64,000 nt of DNA. It comes from Flavobacteriaceae bacterium UBA1903 (GTDB lineage Bacteria > Bacteroidota > Bacteroidia > Flavobacteriales > Flavobacteriaceae). Position numbers and translations under genes: made by a program. Location: contig DDGL01000002.1 of assembly GCA_002337605.1 (NCBI GenBank), forward strand, positions 75,841 to 139,840, given 5' to 3'. The notes below the pieces were generated by a model. It was given only the letters and a program-made list of their open reading frames with translations, made no database searches and had not been told where the DNA came from. Positions 35,665 to 44,373 of the stretch are shown here, piece by piece; the stretch's first letter is position 1, and each line of letters begins with the position of its first letter.

Positions 35665-36642
35665 ATGAACTCATATATAGCAAAGTTTATAATTAAAGTA
35701 ACTCGTAAGTTCAGAAATAAAAAAAAATACCCTACAGGAGCACCTTCTGAATACCAGCTTGCTAAAAGGTACCGGGAATTTGTTATTTCTTTTAAACGAA
35801 ATGTAAAAAACCTGATCCTGATTATCATTGGAATTTTTTCTGCGTCTTTTGGCTTTAAGGGGTTTTTGCTAACAAACGATTTTATAGATGGAGGAGCTAC
35901 CGGAATTTCATTGTTACTGGCCGCCATTACAGAGGTTCCTTTATACCTCCTTATTATAGGTGTTAACCTCCCCTTTATAGTTCTGGGTTATAAGATCATG
36001 GGGAAGCGTTTTGCAGTAAAAACAGCTTTAGCAATTGTAGGCCTTGCGCTATGTGTTGCTGTTGTTCCTTTTCCTAATGTTACCAATGATGACTTACTGG
36101 TAGCCATATTTGGAGGCTTCTTCCTTGGAGCAGGAATAGGGCTTTCCATAAGAGGAGGTGCCGTAATTGACGGAACCGAAATACTCGCTATTTTCTTGAG
36201 CCGGAAGTTCAGCACAACAATTGGAGATATTATCATACTTATTAATATTGTTATATTTTCTTTTGCGGCATACCTGCTCTCCATTGAAATTGCGCTTTAC
36301 TCTATGATAACGTATATCGCCGCTTCTAAAACATTGGACTTTGTGATCGAGGGTATCGAAGAGTATATAGGTGTAACAATTATTTCTTCTCAAAGTACCC
36401 GTATAAAAGAAATGATAGTAGATAAATTGGGACGTGGAGTTACCATCTATAAAGGACAAGGTGGTTATGTTAAAGATGGAGCTGCAAGAGACCTGGATAT
36501 TATTTACACTGTAATTACCCGTTTAGAGCTAAACAAACTAAATACTGAAATCGAAAAAATTGAATCCAATAGTTTTATTGTTATGAACAGTATTAAGGAT
36601 ATTAAGGGGGGAATGATCAAAAAAAGACCCCTGAAACACTAA
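35665..36642 (+). CDS. YitT-family membrane protein with DUF2179
   Basis: A 325-residue protein. An unusual basic N-terminal extension (about 1-48) is followed by five or six hydrophobic helices (LILIIIGIFSASFGFKGFLL onward, with FIDGGATGISLLLA and GLSIRGGAVIDGTEILAI, the family's repeated GG motifs). A cytoplasmic DUF2179 domain (about 230-310: GVTIYKGQGGYVKDGAARDL) ends the chain. The family's substrate is unknown. Single gene. Confidence 0.88.
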   Translation: MNSYIAKFIIKVTRKFRNKKKYPTGAPSEYQLAKRYREFVISFKRNVKNLILIIIGIFSASFGFKGFLLTNDFIDGGATGISLLLAAITEVPLYLLIIGVNLPFIVLGYKIMGKRFAVKTALAIVGLALCVAVVPFPNVTNDDLLVAIFGGFFLGAGIGLSIRGGAVIDGTEILAIFLSRKFSTTIGDIIILINIVIFSFAAYLLSIEIALYSMITYIAASKTLDFVIEGIEEYIGVTIISSQSTRIKEMIVDKLGRGVTIYKGQGGYVKDGAARDLDIIYTVITRLELNKLNTEIEKIESNSFIVMNSIKDIKGGMIKKRPLKH

Positions 36643-36819
36643 TCTCTGAATAACGTAACTAATAAAATAACTACAAGGAAATTTAATTGTTTTCAATCAA
36701 TAAAATGGAATAGCAACCTTTTATTTCAATAAAACTAATTTTTAAATAAAGTACTTTTTACCAATTCATAGTAACTATCACTTACTTGTATCATTTCTGT
36801 AATTAAGTACAGAAACTTC

Positions 36820-37770
36820 TTAGAAAGGAGTCCCTCCATTAAAATTTCCAGGGGGATCGTAATTGCAGACTAAAATGTATTTACCATTTTCGTTTATTGT
36901 GACTGCACACCCTACTTTGGTTGTTTTTTTCCATACAATTTGGGTATAGTGTCCACAAATTTTACCATCAAAACATCTTTTCGTAACTGGATTAAAGTTT
37001 ACTTTTTCACCATTCCCCCACCCATTAAAGATACGAATCTCAGGTCGGTCACCGGTTACAAATCCGCCAGCTACGTTTTCTCCCAGACCACGGGTTTGAG
37101 AATGTTCTAAAACAAATTGATCTCCTCTGTTTTTCATTGCCAAACGATTGGCAAAGTCCTGAGCAATTTGTGCCAGGCGATCATCCCACACCAAAGGAGG
37201 CACTCCTACCTCATCACGCAATTGGTTGTGAGCATCCAGCGCCAATTGAGGATTGAAATAGGTAGTTGCATTAGTATTGCTCCCCTGTGAAGTTGAGCTT
37301 ACTCCCGTGTTATTTTGAAAGGTAGCCGCGGTCGTTGGGCGTTCCATAATCCACATGGCGCTATGCCAATGGGATTCAACGGGACTACAGGCAAGTCCGC
37401 GCTCTATATGGAGGTATCGATCCGGAATTTGAACGTTCTGGATTCTTACGTGGTCACCATCCGGTAGCTTTTCAAACATCCATATAGTACCGGTAGCTGT
37501 GCTTTCCGTAACGGTGCTTAATTGGTTATGAGCAAAGTTTAGGTATGTGTTCGTTGCAGCATTTTTTAGTTGATACTGTTCATTACCAACATCTATTAAA
37601 TGCCATTGGACATTTTCTGAATTTGGGTTTATATCAGACACTTGAAGCATCTCATTTTCGGTATGTAAATAGGAGCCTTTCCAAAAATTCTTTAAAAGAA
37701 TTACATCCTGCGCATAAATGGAACCACACAAGAAGCTACAAAGTACGATACTGAGAATTGCTTTTTTCAT
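36820..37770 (-). CDS. Exported ricin-like lectin plus CAP (SCP/PR-1) domain protein
   Basis: A 316-residue protein with a signal peptide (MKKAILSIVLCSFLCGSIYAQ; ATG 37770, an earlier ATG at 37821 is disfavoured). About residues 22-145 look like a beta-trefoil (KGSYLHTENEMLQVSD, TNTYLNFAHNQLS, PDRYLHIERGL, each repeat ending QW/WMFE/WIMER). Residues ~170-316 are a CAP domain: LDAHNQLRDEVGVPPLVWDD, LEHSQTRGLGENVAGG, ICGHYTQIVWKKTTKVGCAV and ILVCNYDPPGN. Probably secreted and carbohydrate- or cell-surface-binding. Confidence 0.88.
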   Translation of the reverse strand: MKKAILSIVLCSFLCGSIYAQDVILLKNFWKGSYLHTENEMLQVSDINPNSENVQWHLIDVGNEQYQLKNAATNTYLNFAHNQLSTVTESTATGTIWMFEKLPDGDHVRIQNVQIPDRYLHIERGLACSPVESHWHSAMWIMERPTTAATFQNNTGVSSTSQGSNTNATTYFNPQLALDAHNQLRDEVGVPPLVWDDRLAQIAQDFANRLAMKNRGDQFVLEHSQTRGLGENVAGGFVTGDRPEIRIFNGWGNGEKVNFNPVTKRCFDGKICGHYTQIVWKKTTKVGCAVTINENGKYILVCNYDPPGNFNGGTPF

Positions 37771-38087
37771 AGGTGTTGTTTTTAACTTGATTTTACTTTG
37801 AAAGATACAATTAGTTAACACACTATAAAATAAGGGTTTATACGTATTTTTACAGGGAGTGATCTTACATAATTATAAAGTGAAATATCACTACATTTTA
37901 AAAAATATGGTTAGTGCTTTTCATAGGATTCGTTGTTATAGGCAGTGCTTATTCAACTGTTCTGTTGAGATCTAACGCTTTTCAAACTAATATTCTAGGT
38001 CTGTTTTCATAAATCGTTATCATTTTCGATGTAAAGATTTTATGTATTTAAGCGGAACAATCATATAATATCAAACAACGGAGCTTT
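37771..38087. other. Gene-free interval before the tRNA-Ser element (317 bp)
   Basis: This AT-rich stretch should hold the promoter of the CAP gene (leftward). I see no open frame of note. It ends at the tRNA-fragment and palindromic structure described at 38088-38270. Confidence 0.45.
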
Positions 38088-38105
38088 TTGCGGAGAAAGA
38101 GATTC
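38088..38105. repeat. Duplicated 3' end of tRNA-Ser
   Basis: GCGGAGAAAGAGATTC (38090-38105) repeats the tRNA-Ser 3' end GCGGAGAAAGAGGGATTC (38269-38286) in the same orientation, with only two bases missing, 179 bp away. Such a copy of a tRNA end is what integration at a tRNA gene leaves behind, or a decayed duplicate tRNA. Confidence 0.6.
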
Positions 38106-38141
38106 ACTACGTTGATCCCTACAATATCCCCTCGAGACAAT

Positions 38142-38261
38142 AAAGCTCGATCCTGTTATCGCAGTCTCTGGGCTTTTGTATTTTATCTGCTTTTAAAGGT
38201 CTGCTACTTTTAGCGCCTCTAAAATACAAAAGCCCGATTTTCAGTAAGAAAATCGAGCTTT
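38142..38261. repeat. Nested palindrome beside tRNA-Ser
   Basis: Outer arms AAAGCTCGAT (38142-38151) / ATCGAGCTTT (38252-38261) enclose inner arms GGGCTTTTGTATTTTA (38170-38185) / TAAAATACAAAAGCCC (38220-38235), both perfect, around a 34-nt centre. The right half, read leftward, is also a terminator for the tRNA: AAAGC-T-CGATTTTC-TTACT-GAAAATCG-G-GCTTTT. Confidence 0.8.
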
Positions 38262-38269
38262 GCACTAAG

Positions 38270-38354
38270 CGGAGAAAGAGGGATTCGAACCCCCGGAGGT
38301 GTGACCCTCAACAGTTTTCAAGACTGCCGCATTCGACCACTCTGCCATTTCTCC
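38270..38354 (-). tRNA. tRNA-Ser (anticodon TGA)
   Basis: Read leftward: acceptor GGAGAAA pairs with TTTCTCC, discriminator G; anticodon arm GCAGT-CTTGAAA-ACTGT gives anticodon TGA; a long variable arm follows as expected for serine; T arm GGGGGTTCGAATCCCTC. CCA is not encoded, as is usual in Bacteroidota. 85 nt. Confidence 0.95.
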
Positions 38355-38531
38355 TTGAGTGCCTCATCACCCCGATACCTATCGGGGCCTTGAATGCGGT
38401 TGCAAATATACTATGTTTTTCAAAACTCTGTAAACTTTTTTTACTGAAATTTTTTGCACCTAAAAAATTGTTAAGCTTTTTACCAGAACCACTACTTCCT
38501 AGTACCTTTATATAGAACTAACACACTAGCT

Positions 38532-39233
38532 ATGTCTGAAATCTTACGCCGAATTATAGATGCTCAACATAAGGAGGATAATCCGTTTTTTAAGGATGCT
38601 GAAGGCCGTATTATAGAACTTACCGCTTCTCAGGGCGAAGTATTTACTGGATATTACCAGGCGGACGATACTACCTATTACACCGAAAAAGACTGGCTCG
38701 AACAACAGCGGCAGGAAGAACTAACCCGCTTAGCCGAAGAAGAGTACCAAGCCGAACAAAAACGGCTAGCAGCCCAAAGAGCCGAGCGAGAACGCAAACA
38801 AAAAGAACTGGAAGCTCGCCAAAAAAAAGAAGAGAAAAGAGCCGAAAAAAAAAGACCGCTACTGGGTAAAACCTTTCTGATCGGCTCCCTTATCCTATTC
38901 GGTCTTATAGCATTAGTGTTTGTTTTTTGGCCTGATACAACAACAATTTCAGAAACTAACACCCCGGATATTCTTCTAACCGATACCATACAGGAAGACA
39001 TTTCTGAGCCTGTTTTTGGGAACGCCATCATCACTGGAAATGACGTGCGAATGCGAGCCGAACCAACCTTAGAAGGAAAAATTATAACCTATTTCCCCGA
39101 AGAAGGAGAACGTATTCTGCTTGTACAAGCCGTAAACGACACACTACAATGGGCACGCGTACGTCGCGAGAACGGTACCGAAGGCTGGGTGTTTGGAGAG
39201 TACGTAAAGCAAATTAATACGTTAGATAAGTAA
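38532..39233 (+). CDS. Membrane protein with coiled coil and bacterial SH3 domain
   Basis: A 233-residue protein. About 45-110 is a long charged coiled coil rich in Arg, Glu and Lys; one membrane helix follows (about 117-137, FLIGSLILFGLIALVFVFW); then an SH3b-like domain (ITGNDVRMRAEPTLEGKI, LVQAVNDTLQWARV, GTEGWVFGEYV). The N-terminal ~45 residues (SEILRRIIDAQHKEDNPFFK) are unrecognised. The SH3 domain is likely periplasmic and may bind cell-wall peptides. No operon partner. Confidence 0.8.
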   Translation: MSEILRRIIDAQHKEDNPFFKDAEGRIIELTASQGEVFTGYYQADDTTYYTEKDWLEQQRQEELTRLAEEEYQAEQKRLAAQRAERERKQKELEARQKKEEKRAEKKRPLLGKTFLIGSLILFGLIALVFVFWPDTTTISETNTPDILLTDTIQEDISEPVFGNAIITGNDVRMRAEPTLEGKIITYFPEEGERILLVQAVNDTLQWARVRRENGTEGWVFGEYVKQINTLDK

Positions 39234-39370
39234 AGCAGCAGGTTGAATCAGCCAGGAACTACACAATTACCTGGTTACCTAACAAACCGCTATCACTAAT
39301 TTCTATTTATTTATGACTTCCTTAGTATTTTATATCGCTTCTTGCTAATAACTTTAAGCAACGAAAAGCA

Positions 39371-41188
39371 ATGCTTATGGAAGTATCTGTCCTCTTAGTA
39401 TTTATTATCATTGGTGTTACCATTCTGTTGTTTGTAACGGAGTACTTCGCTATAGACAAGATTGCATTCCTAATTATTATTGCTTTAGTATTGCTACAGC
39501 TCACCACACCAGAGGAAGCTATTAGTGGCTTTTCAAACCCAGCCGTAATAACCATACTCTCCTTAATGATACTGGCCGTTGGCCTGGAGGATAATGGCGT
39601 TATTCAATGGCTTACGCAAGGTATTAAGCAACTTAAAATTCTCCCTTTGCTTTTACTAACCCCTGTCTTTATGCTGATTTCAGCGAGTATTTCTTCGTTT
39701 ATAAGTACAACAGCAGTAGTCATTATTTTTATTAAGATTATAAGTCAGTTGGCAGAACGGTACAACTTTTCATCTTCAAAGTTATTAATGCCAATTTCGT
39801 TTGCAGGGATCCTAGGCGGAAGTTGTACCCTTATGGGAACCTCTACCAATTTGCTAGTAAATTCAATCGCAAAACAATCTGGTGTAGAAGCATTTTCATT
39901 TTTTGAATTTACTAGCTACGGCCTCATATTTCTTGCCATAGGAATCGTATTTATGACGGTAGCTTCACGATTCCTGCCTAAAGATCCTTCAGCCGATCTT
40001 CAGAGCACTTATGAAATAGACAGCTATATCTTCACGGTTAAAATTTCAGAAGAAAGTGACCTTGTTGGGAAAACTATTTCGGAAATAGACTTTATGGCTG
40101 AAGAGCTTGCCACACCACTAAAACTCATTCGCAACTCAAAGGTCATGAACGCCCCAGGCAAATATCTGGAGATTAAAGCCGGGGACAACTTAGTGCTTAT
40201 GAGCACTTTTGAGCAGATTAACGACATTGTGCAACAACACGAACTCATAATAAACGATAGACGCAGGGACGCACAACATAAAAAATTTGGGGATGGCGAG
40301 AGTGAGAACGAGAGTGATATGACCTACGTGGAACTGTTAATTTTACCGGGGTCCAAACTTATTGGAAACACCTTAAAAAATATGCGCCGTATGTCCTTGA
40401 ACGGAGCCTACCCTATCGCAATAAAAAAGCGTCAAAATTTACGCAATACCAAAGAGCGCCTGATACGAAAAAACATAAACGATATTAATATAAAGCCTGG
40501 TGATCGTCTATTGGTAGAGTTACAGGAACAACAATTAGGGAAAATGTACGCGCTGGAAAACATAGCTATTTTAAATCAGCATGAATATGAGCCTGCGGTA
40601 CCGTTAAAACGAAAGTTTACCGCACTGTTTATTTTATTGGGGGTTATTGGTCTGGCAGCCAGTGGTGTGTTGTCTATATTAGCAGCTTCGTTAACCGGAG
40701 TAGCAGCTTTACTGCTGTTTAGACTCATCTCATTAGACAACATTTACCACCGTGTAAACTGGCAAATTATCTTTTTATTGGCGGGAATGATTCCTCTGGG
40801 CATTGCGATGAGCAATAGCGGTGCCGATGTCTGGATAAGCGATCAATTAATGAAATTACTGCAAGGACAGCCCCCAATGATAGTAATGGGGTTGTTGTTT
40901 GGGGTTACCATGTTACTTTCAGGATTTATTAGCAACAATGCTACGGCTATTATAATGACACCAATAGCTATTGCTATGGCCGCCGGATTTGGACTGGATG
41001 TAAAACCCTTCATTCTGGCTGTGATGTTTGCTGCGAACTTCAGTTTTTTCACCCCTGTAGGATATCAAACAAATACCTTAATTTACGGAACAGGATTGTA
41101 TAAGTTTAAACATTTTGTAATTATAGGAGGTGTCCTATCGCTCATTTTATGGTTAACAGGAACCTTAGTATTAACCAATGCTTTATAA
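39371..41188 (+). CDS. SLC13-family permease with two TrkA-C domains
   Basis: A 605-residue transporter. About six N-terminal helices (with SFAGILGGSCTLMGTSTNLLV, the carboxylate-binding SNT-like motif) and a similar C-terminal half (LLSGFISNNATAIIMTPIAIA) flank two cytoplasmic TrkA-C domains (about 210-295 and 315-400). It probably imports an inorganic or organic anion such as sulfate or a dicarboxylate. Start ATG 39371 or 39377. The MscS gene starts at once after or overlaps its stop, indicating an operon. Confidence 0.9.
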   Translation: MLMEVSVLLVFIIIGVTILLFVTEYFAIDKIAFLIIIALVLLQLTTPEEAISGFSNPAVITILSLMILAVGLEDNGVIQWLTQGIKQLKILPLLLLTPVFMLISASISSFISTTAVVIIFIKIISQLAERYNFSSSKLLMPISFAGILGGSCTLMGTSTNLLVNSIAKQSGVEAFSFFEFTSYGLIFLAIGIVFMTVASRFLPKDPSADLQSTYEIDSYIFTVKISEESDLVGKTISEIDFMAEELATPLKLIRNSKVMNAPGKYLEIKAGDNLVLMSTFEQINDIVQQHELIINDRRRDAQHKKFGDGESENESDMTYVELLILPGSKLIGNTLKNMRRMSLNGAYPIAIKKRQNLRNTKERLIRKNINDINIKPGDRLLVELQEQQLGKMYALENIAILNQHEYEPAVPLKRKFTALFILLGVIGLAASGVLSILAASLTGVAALLLFRLISLDNIYHRVNWQIIFLLAGMIPLGIAMSNSGADVWISDQLMKLLQGQPPMIVMGLLFGVTMLLSGFISNNATAIIMTPIAIAMAAGFGLDVKPFILAVMFAANFSFFTPVGYQTNTLIYGTGLYKFKHFVIIGGVLSLILWLTGTLVLTNAL

Positions 41189-41189
41189 T

Positions 41190-42089
41190 ATGTTACTAGT
41201 TCAAGAGACCAAGGAAGATACCACTACCAGCGAAGGCATTGTTGCCACGCTTTCTGATACGTTACTAGGCTGGTGGGATGCCTTTATTATAAAACTCCCA
41301 AACATTGGAGTGGCCATTCTGGTCATCATCCTCTTTTTTATCCTGGCGCGCGTCATTAAAAATATACTGCTACGTATTCTCAGGAAACATATGGCAAACC
41401 GCTCTGTGCGTAGAATTATCGCTAAGATGGTATATGCCACAATTCTCCTAATAGGATTTTTCCTGACGTTAGGCATTCTGGATCTTGACAAAGCCCTGAC
41501 TTCTATCCTAGCTGGTGCCGGTGTAGTAGCATTAGCCATTGGACTGGCGTTACAAGGCACGCTAAGCAATACGTTTTCTGGTGTAATGCTATCGTTTTTG
41601 CCTCGCATCCGCATAGGAGATTTTGTAGAAACTAACGAACACTCAGGGTTTGTTCATGAAATAAGTCTGCGGAATTTAGTATTACGCCAACCCGATAATA
41701 AGTATGTGATTATGCCTAACAGCAAATTTATTGAAGAACCTTTTGTAAATTATAGCCTGGAACCTCGCGGACGTATTTCGGTAACCTGCGGAATTGCCTA
41801 CGGAAGTGACCTTAGAGGCGTAAAAAAAATGGTTTTAGAACTTATAAAAGCTAACTTCCCACCCCAAGAAGAGGAACGAATTGAATTTTACTATACCGAA
41901 TTTGGTGATAGCTCTATTAACTTTATGATCCGTTTCTGGATAGATTACGTGAAGAAGAGCCAAATGTATACTGCACAGGATGAAGCTATTTTGCTTATAA
42001 ACGACCTGTTCAATAAAAACAATATTGAAATACCATTCCCCATTCGTACGTTAATGATGCCAAACCAGAATAAACCCCTAAAAGAATAG
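41190..42089 (+). CDS. Small-conductance mechanosensitive channel (MscS family)
   Basis: About 299 residues (ATG 41190; ATG 41178, inside the upstream gene, is also possible). Three N-terminal membrane helices precede the pore helix GAGVVALAIGLALQGTLSNT and the beta domain (PRIRIGDFVETNEHSGFVHE, then LRQPDNKYVIMPNSKFIEEP). The channel vents solutes on osmotic downshock. It follows the permease with a stop/start junction and precedes a DUF2383-like gene by 4 bp, so the three are probably co-expressed. Confidence 0.94.
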   Translation: MLLVQETKEDTTTSEGIVATLSDTLLGWWDAFIIKLPNIGVAILVIILFFILARVIKNILLRILRKHMANRSVRRIIAKMVYATILLIGFFLTLGILDLDKALTSILAGAGVVALAIGLALQGTLSNTFSGVMLSFLPRIRIGDFVETNEHSGFVHEISLRNLVLRQPDNKYVIMPNSKFIEEPFVNYSLEPRGRISVTCGIAYGSDLRGVKKMVLELIKANFPPQEEERIEFYYTEFGDSSINFMIRFWIDYVKKSQMYTAQDEAILLINDLFNKNNIEIPFPIRTLMMPNQNKPLKE

Positions 42090-42093
42090 TCGC

Positions 42094-42543
42094 ATGGAAA
42101 CACCAAAAGCATTTATTGAAAGCATTAACAAACTCATTACCAAGCACAACGACCTTAATGCAAAGTTTCTATCCTTTTCGGTAGTGGCAGAAGGTGTAAC
42201 CTTAAAAGGAATGCTACGACATCACGCCGATATGCACCGCTTTTTTAGTCTGCAGTTGGTACACGATTTTAAAACATACGTACCAGAAGCACAACTGGAA
42301 CTTAACAGAACCTTAGCCAATGCTATAGAAATGGGCTGGGAAGATATTAAAAGCTCCTTAGGCTTTCATAATGATAAGGACTTAGAAAAAAATCTGGCCG
42401 AAGAACACCGTACCTGCGCAAACCTAAGTGATGAGGTCTTCCTACAGACAAAAAACACCATGCCCAACCTTAAAGCTACCCTGGAAGAACAAATTGCATG
42501 GCACAAAAAAGTAAGTGAGCATTTGCCAGAGATAGATGACTAG
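42094..42543 (+). CDS. Four-helix-bundle protein, DUF2383/PA2169-like
   Basis: A 149-residue helical protein, METPKAFIESINKLITKHND, with GWEDIKSSLGFHNDKDLEK matching WIDIKSSLSGDKDESVLEE of the DUF2383 protein at 53747-54235. The fold is ferritin-like but there is no clear metal site. It lies 4 bp after the MscS gene, suggesting a role in the same osmotic or stress response. Function unknown. Confidence 0.75.
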   Translation: METPKAFIESINKLITKHNDLNAKFLSFSVVAEGVTLKGMLRHHADMHRFFSLQLVHDFKTYVPEAQLELNRTLANAIEMGWEDIKSSLGFHNDKDLEKNLAEEHRTCANLSDEVFLQTKNTMPNLKATLEEQIAWHKKVSEHLPEIDD

Positions 42544-42719
42544 GGAACTAGTTAATTTGGGAATTGGAAAACTAGTTGACTAACTAATCGACAGCTGCCC
42601 TACACCTAATTCCTCATTTAACTTTTAACAAGTAATTTGAACCCTTACCTTTGCCCAAACAAAAATTAAAACCCAACTAGGCACCTGAAACCCTAGTTAA
42701 CTAATTAACAACCCAACAA

Positions 42720-43376
42720 ATGCTAAAAGCAGTTTTATTCGATATGGATGGAGTGATTGTCGATACAGAGCCCCTCCATCGCAAAGCTTACTTTATGATG
42801 TTCAACGATATGAATATTGATGTTTCTGAAGAAATGTACACTGGGTTTACCGGGCAAGCCACGTTGAATATCTGTAAGGAGCTGGTAGATCATTTTCAAC
42901 TTTCCGAAGCCCCTGAAACTTTGGTTACGTGTAAACGCAAACACTTTAAAGAACTGTTTGATACCGATGATACCCTGCAATTATTGGATGGCGTGCTGGA
43001 CTTAATTAAAGACTACAATAACAACGGACTTACCTTAGTGCTGGCTTCTTCAGCTTCTATGCCTAATATAAACCGCATTTTTGATCGATTTAATTTGGAC
43101 CAGTACTTTGTAGCAAAACTAAGTGGGGCAGACCTTGAGAAAAGCAAACCTCATCCCGAAATATTTATAAAAGCCGCTCAGGCTGCGGGGCAACCGCGAG
43201 AGTGTTGTATGGTGATAGAAGACAGTGCAAACGGGATAAAAGCCGCCAACGATGCAGGGATTTTTGTAGTGGGATATGACAGCAAGCACTCTACAGATCA
43301 GGATTATGGAAATGCTGATAAAGTTGTATCCTCTTTTACAGAAATTAGCTATCAGAAAGTGAAAGAGTTAGTGTAG
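42720..43376 (+). CDS. HAD-superfamily phosphatase, beta-phosphoglucomutase-like
   Basis: A 218-residue protein with motif I DMDGVIVDTEP (nucleophile Asp and acid/base Asp), motif II VLASSAS, motif III around EKSKPHPEIF and motif IV ECCMVIEDSANGIKAA. A helical cap lies between about 18 and 80. Substrate unknown; sugar phosphates are likely. It has its own start, about 180 bp after the MscS operon. Confidence 0.93.
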   Translation: MLKAVLFDMDGVIVDTEPLHRKAYFMMFNDMNIDVSEEMYTGFTGQATLNICKELVDHFQLSEAPETLVTCKRKHFKELFDTDDTLQLLDGVLDLIKDYNNNGLTLVLASSASMPNINRIFDRFNLDQYFVAKLSGADLEKSKPHPEIFIKAAQAAGQPRECCMVIEDSANGIKAANDAGIFVVGYDSKHSTDQDYGNADKVVSSFTEISYQKVKELV

Positions 43377-43412
43377 TTTTTAATAAATAGCGAGTAAGAA
43401 GGATTGAATTTT

Positions 43413-43433
43413 GTTCACTGTTCACTGTTCACT
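43413..43433. repeat. Heptanucleotide tandem repeat (GTTCACT)x3
   Basis: Three perfect tandem copies of GTTCACT in the gap between the HAD gene and the esterase, 76 bp before the esterase start. A second heptamer repeat of a different unit occurs at 55414-55460. Confidence 0.75.
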
Positions 43434-43508
43434 AATAATTTAATTTACTTGCTAAAACGTCCATATTACAAACTCTAAATTCTAAATAATCAATCCCCTT
43501 TTTAACCA

Positions 43509-44357
43509 ATGCGCACCTTCCTTACCATAGTCCTCTTTTCTCTCTTATTCTCCTCCTGCGCTACAAAAAAACACACCAACCTCCCTTACCTCAACAACCC
43601 TGAACTCCAGATAAATACAGGTGGTACTGTCCCAACCCTCAATATTTTTACGCCAAGAAAAAAAGCCAACACCAAACGCCCTGTCCTTATTTTTGTACAT
43701 GGCGGTAACTGGAACAGTGGTAGTAAAGAACTCTACGGTTTCTTTGGACGTAACTTTGCTAAACACGATGTGGTTACAGTGCTTCCAGGATATACCTTAA
43801 GTCCCAATGCCGATTACGATCTCATGACGCAACAAATTGCCGAAGCAATTGCCTGGACGCAACATAACATTTCAACCTATGGAGGCGATCCTTCGCAAAT
43901 CTACCTTACGGGACACTCGGCGGGAGGGCATTTAATTAGTTTAGCAACCCTCCATCCTAAATATGGAATAGACCCCAACAGTATCTCTGGGATTATCCTA
44001 AATGATGCCGCCGCATTGGATATGTTTCATTATTTACAAAACAATCCGCCAACTGAAGAAGACAACTACCTAACCACCTGGACCGCAAACCCCAATACAT
44101 GGAAAGTTGCCTCCCCTATTTACTTTTTAGGTGAAGACAGTCCGCGGTTTAAGATCTATCTGGGAAGCAAGACCTATCAGTCTATTGATACTGCCAACAG
44201 ACGTTTTTTAGAAGCTCTACAAAAGTTCCAACCTGGGGTGGAATTGAAAATACTAGATAAAAAACATGTACCTATGGTAACACAGTATTTTTGGCCTTGG
44301 AGTAATCGTTATGACGAAATAGTTCAGTTTATGACGCTTTCAGCAGCAGGTGAGTAA
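43509..44357 (+). CDS. Alpha/beta-hydrolase esterase lipoprotein
   Basis: A 282-residue protein with lipobox LLFSSC. The oxyanion motif FVHGGNWNSGS and nucleophile elbow LTGHSAGGHL identify a carboxylesterase of the BD-FAE/hormone-sensitive-lipase-like group; the catalytic His is probably in DKKHVPMV. Surface or periplasmic. Substrate unknown. Single gene. Confidence 0.9.
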   Translation: MRTFLTIVLFSLLFSSCATKKHTNLPYLNNPELQINTGGTVPTLNIFTPRKKANTKRPVLIFVHGGNWNSGSKELYGFFGRNFAKHDVVTVLPGYTLSPNADYDLMTQQIAEAIAWTQHNISTYGGDPSQIYLTGHSAGGHLISLATLHPKYGIDPNSISGIILNDAAALDMFHYLQNNPPTEEDNYLTTWTANPNTWKVASPIYFLGEDSPRFKIYLGSKTYQSIDTANRRFLEALQKFQPGVELKILDKKHVPMVTQYFWPWSNRYDEIVQFMTLSAAGE

Positions 44358-44373
44358 CTAAGAACATGTAGGG

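Noticed and set aside
36094..36459. 121-aa minus-strand frame
   Set aside because: Antisense to the YitT gene, which is clear; composition is not protein-like.
38142..38261. Insertion sequence or MITE with target duplication
   Set aside because: No transposase and no standard short target duplication; the structure is kept as a finding but not called a mobile element.
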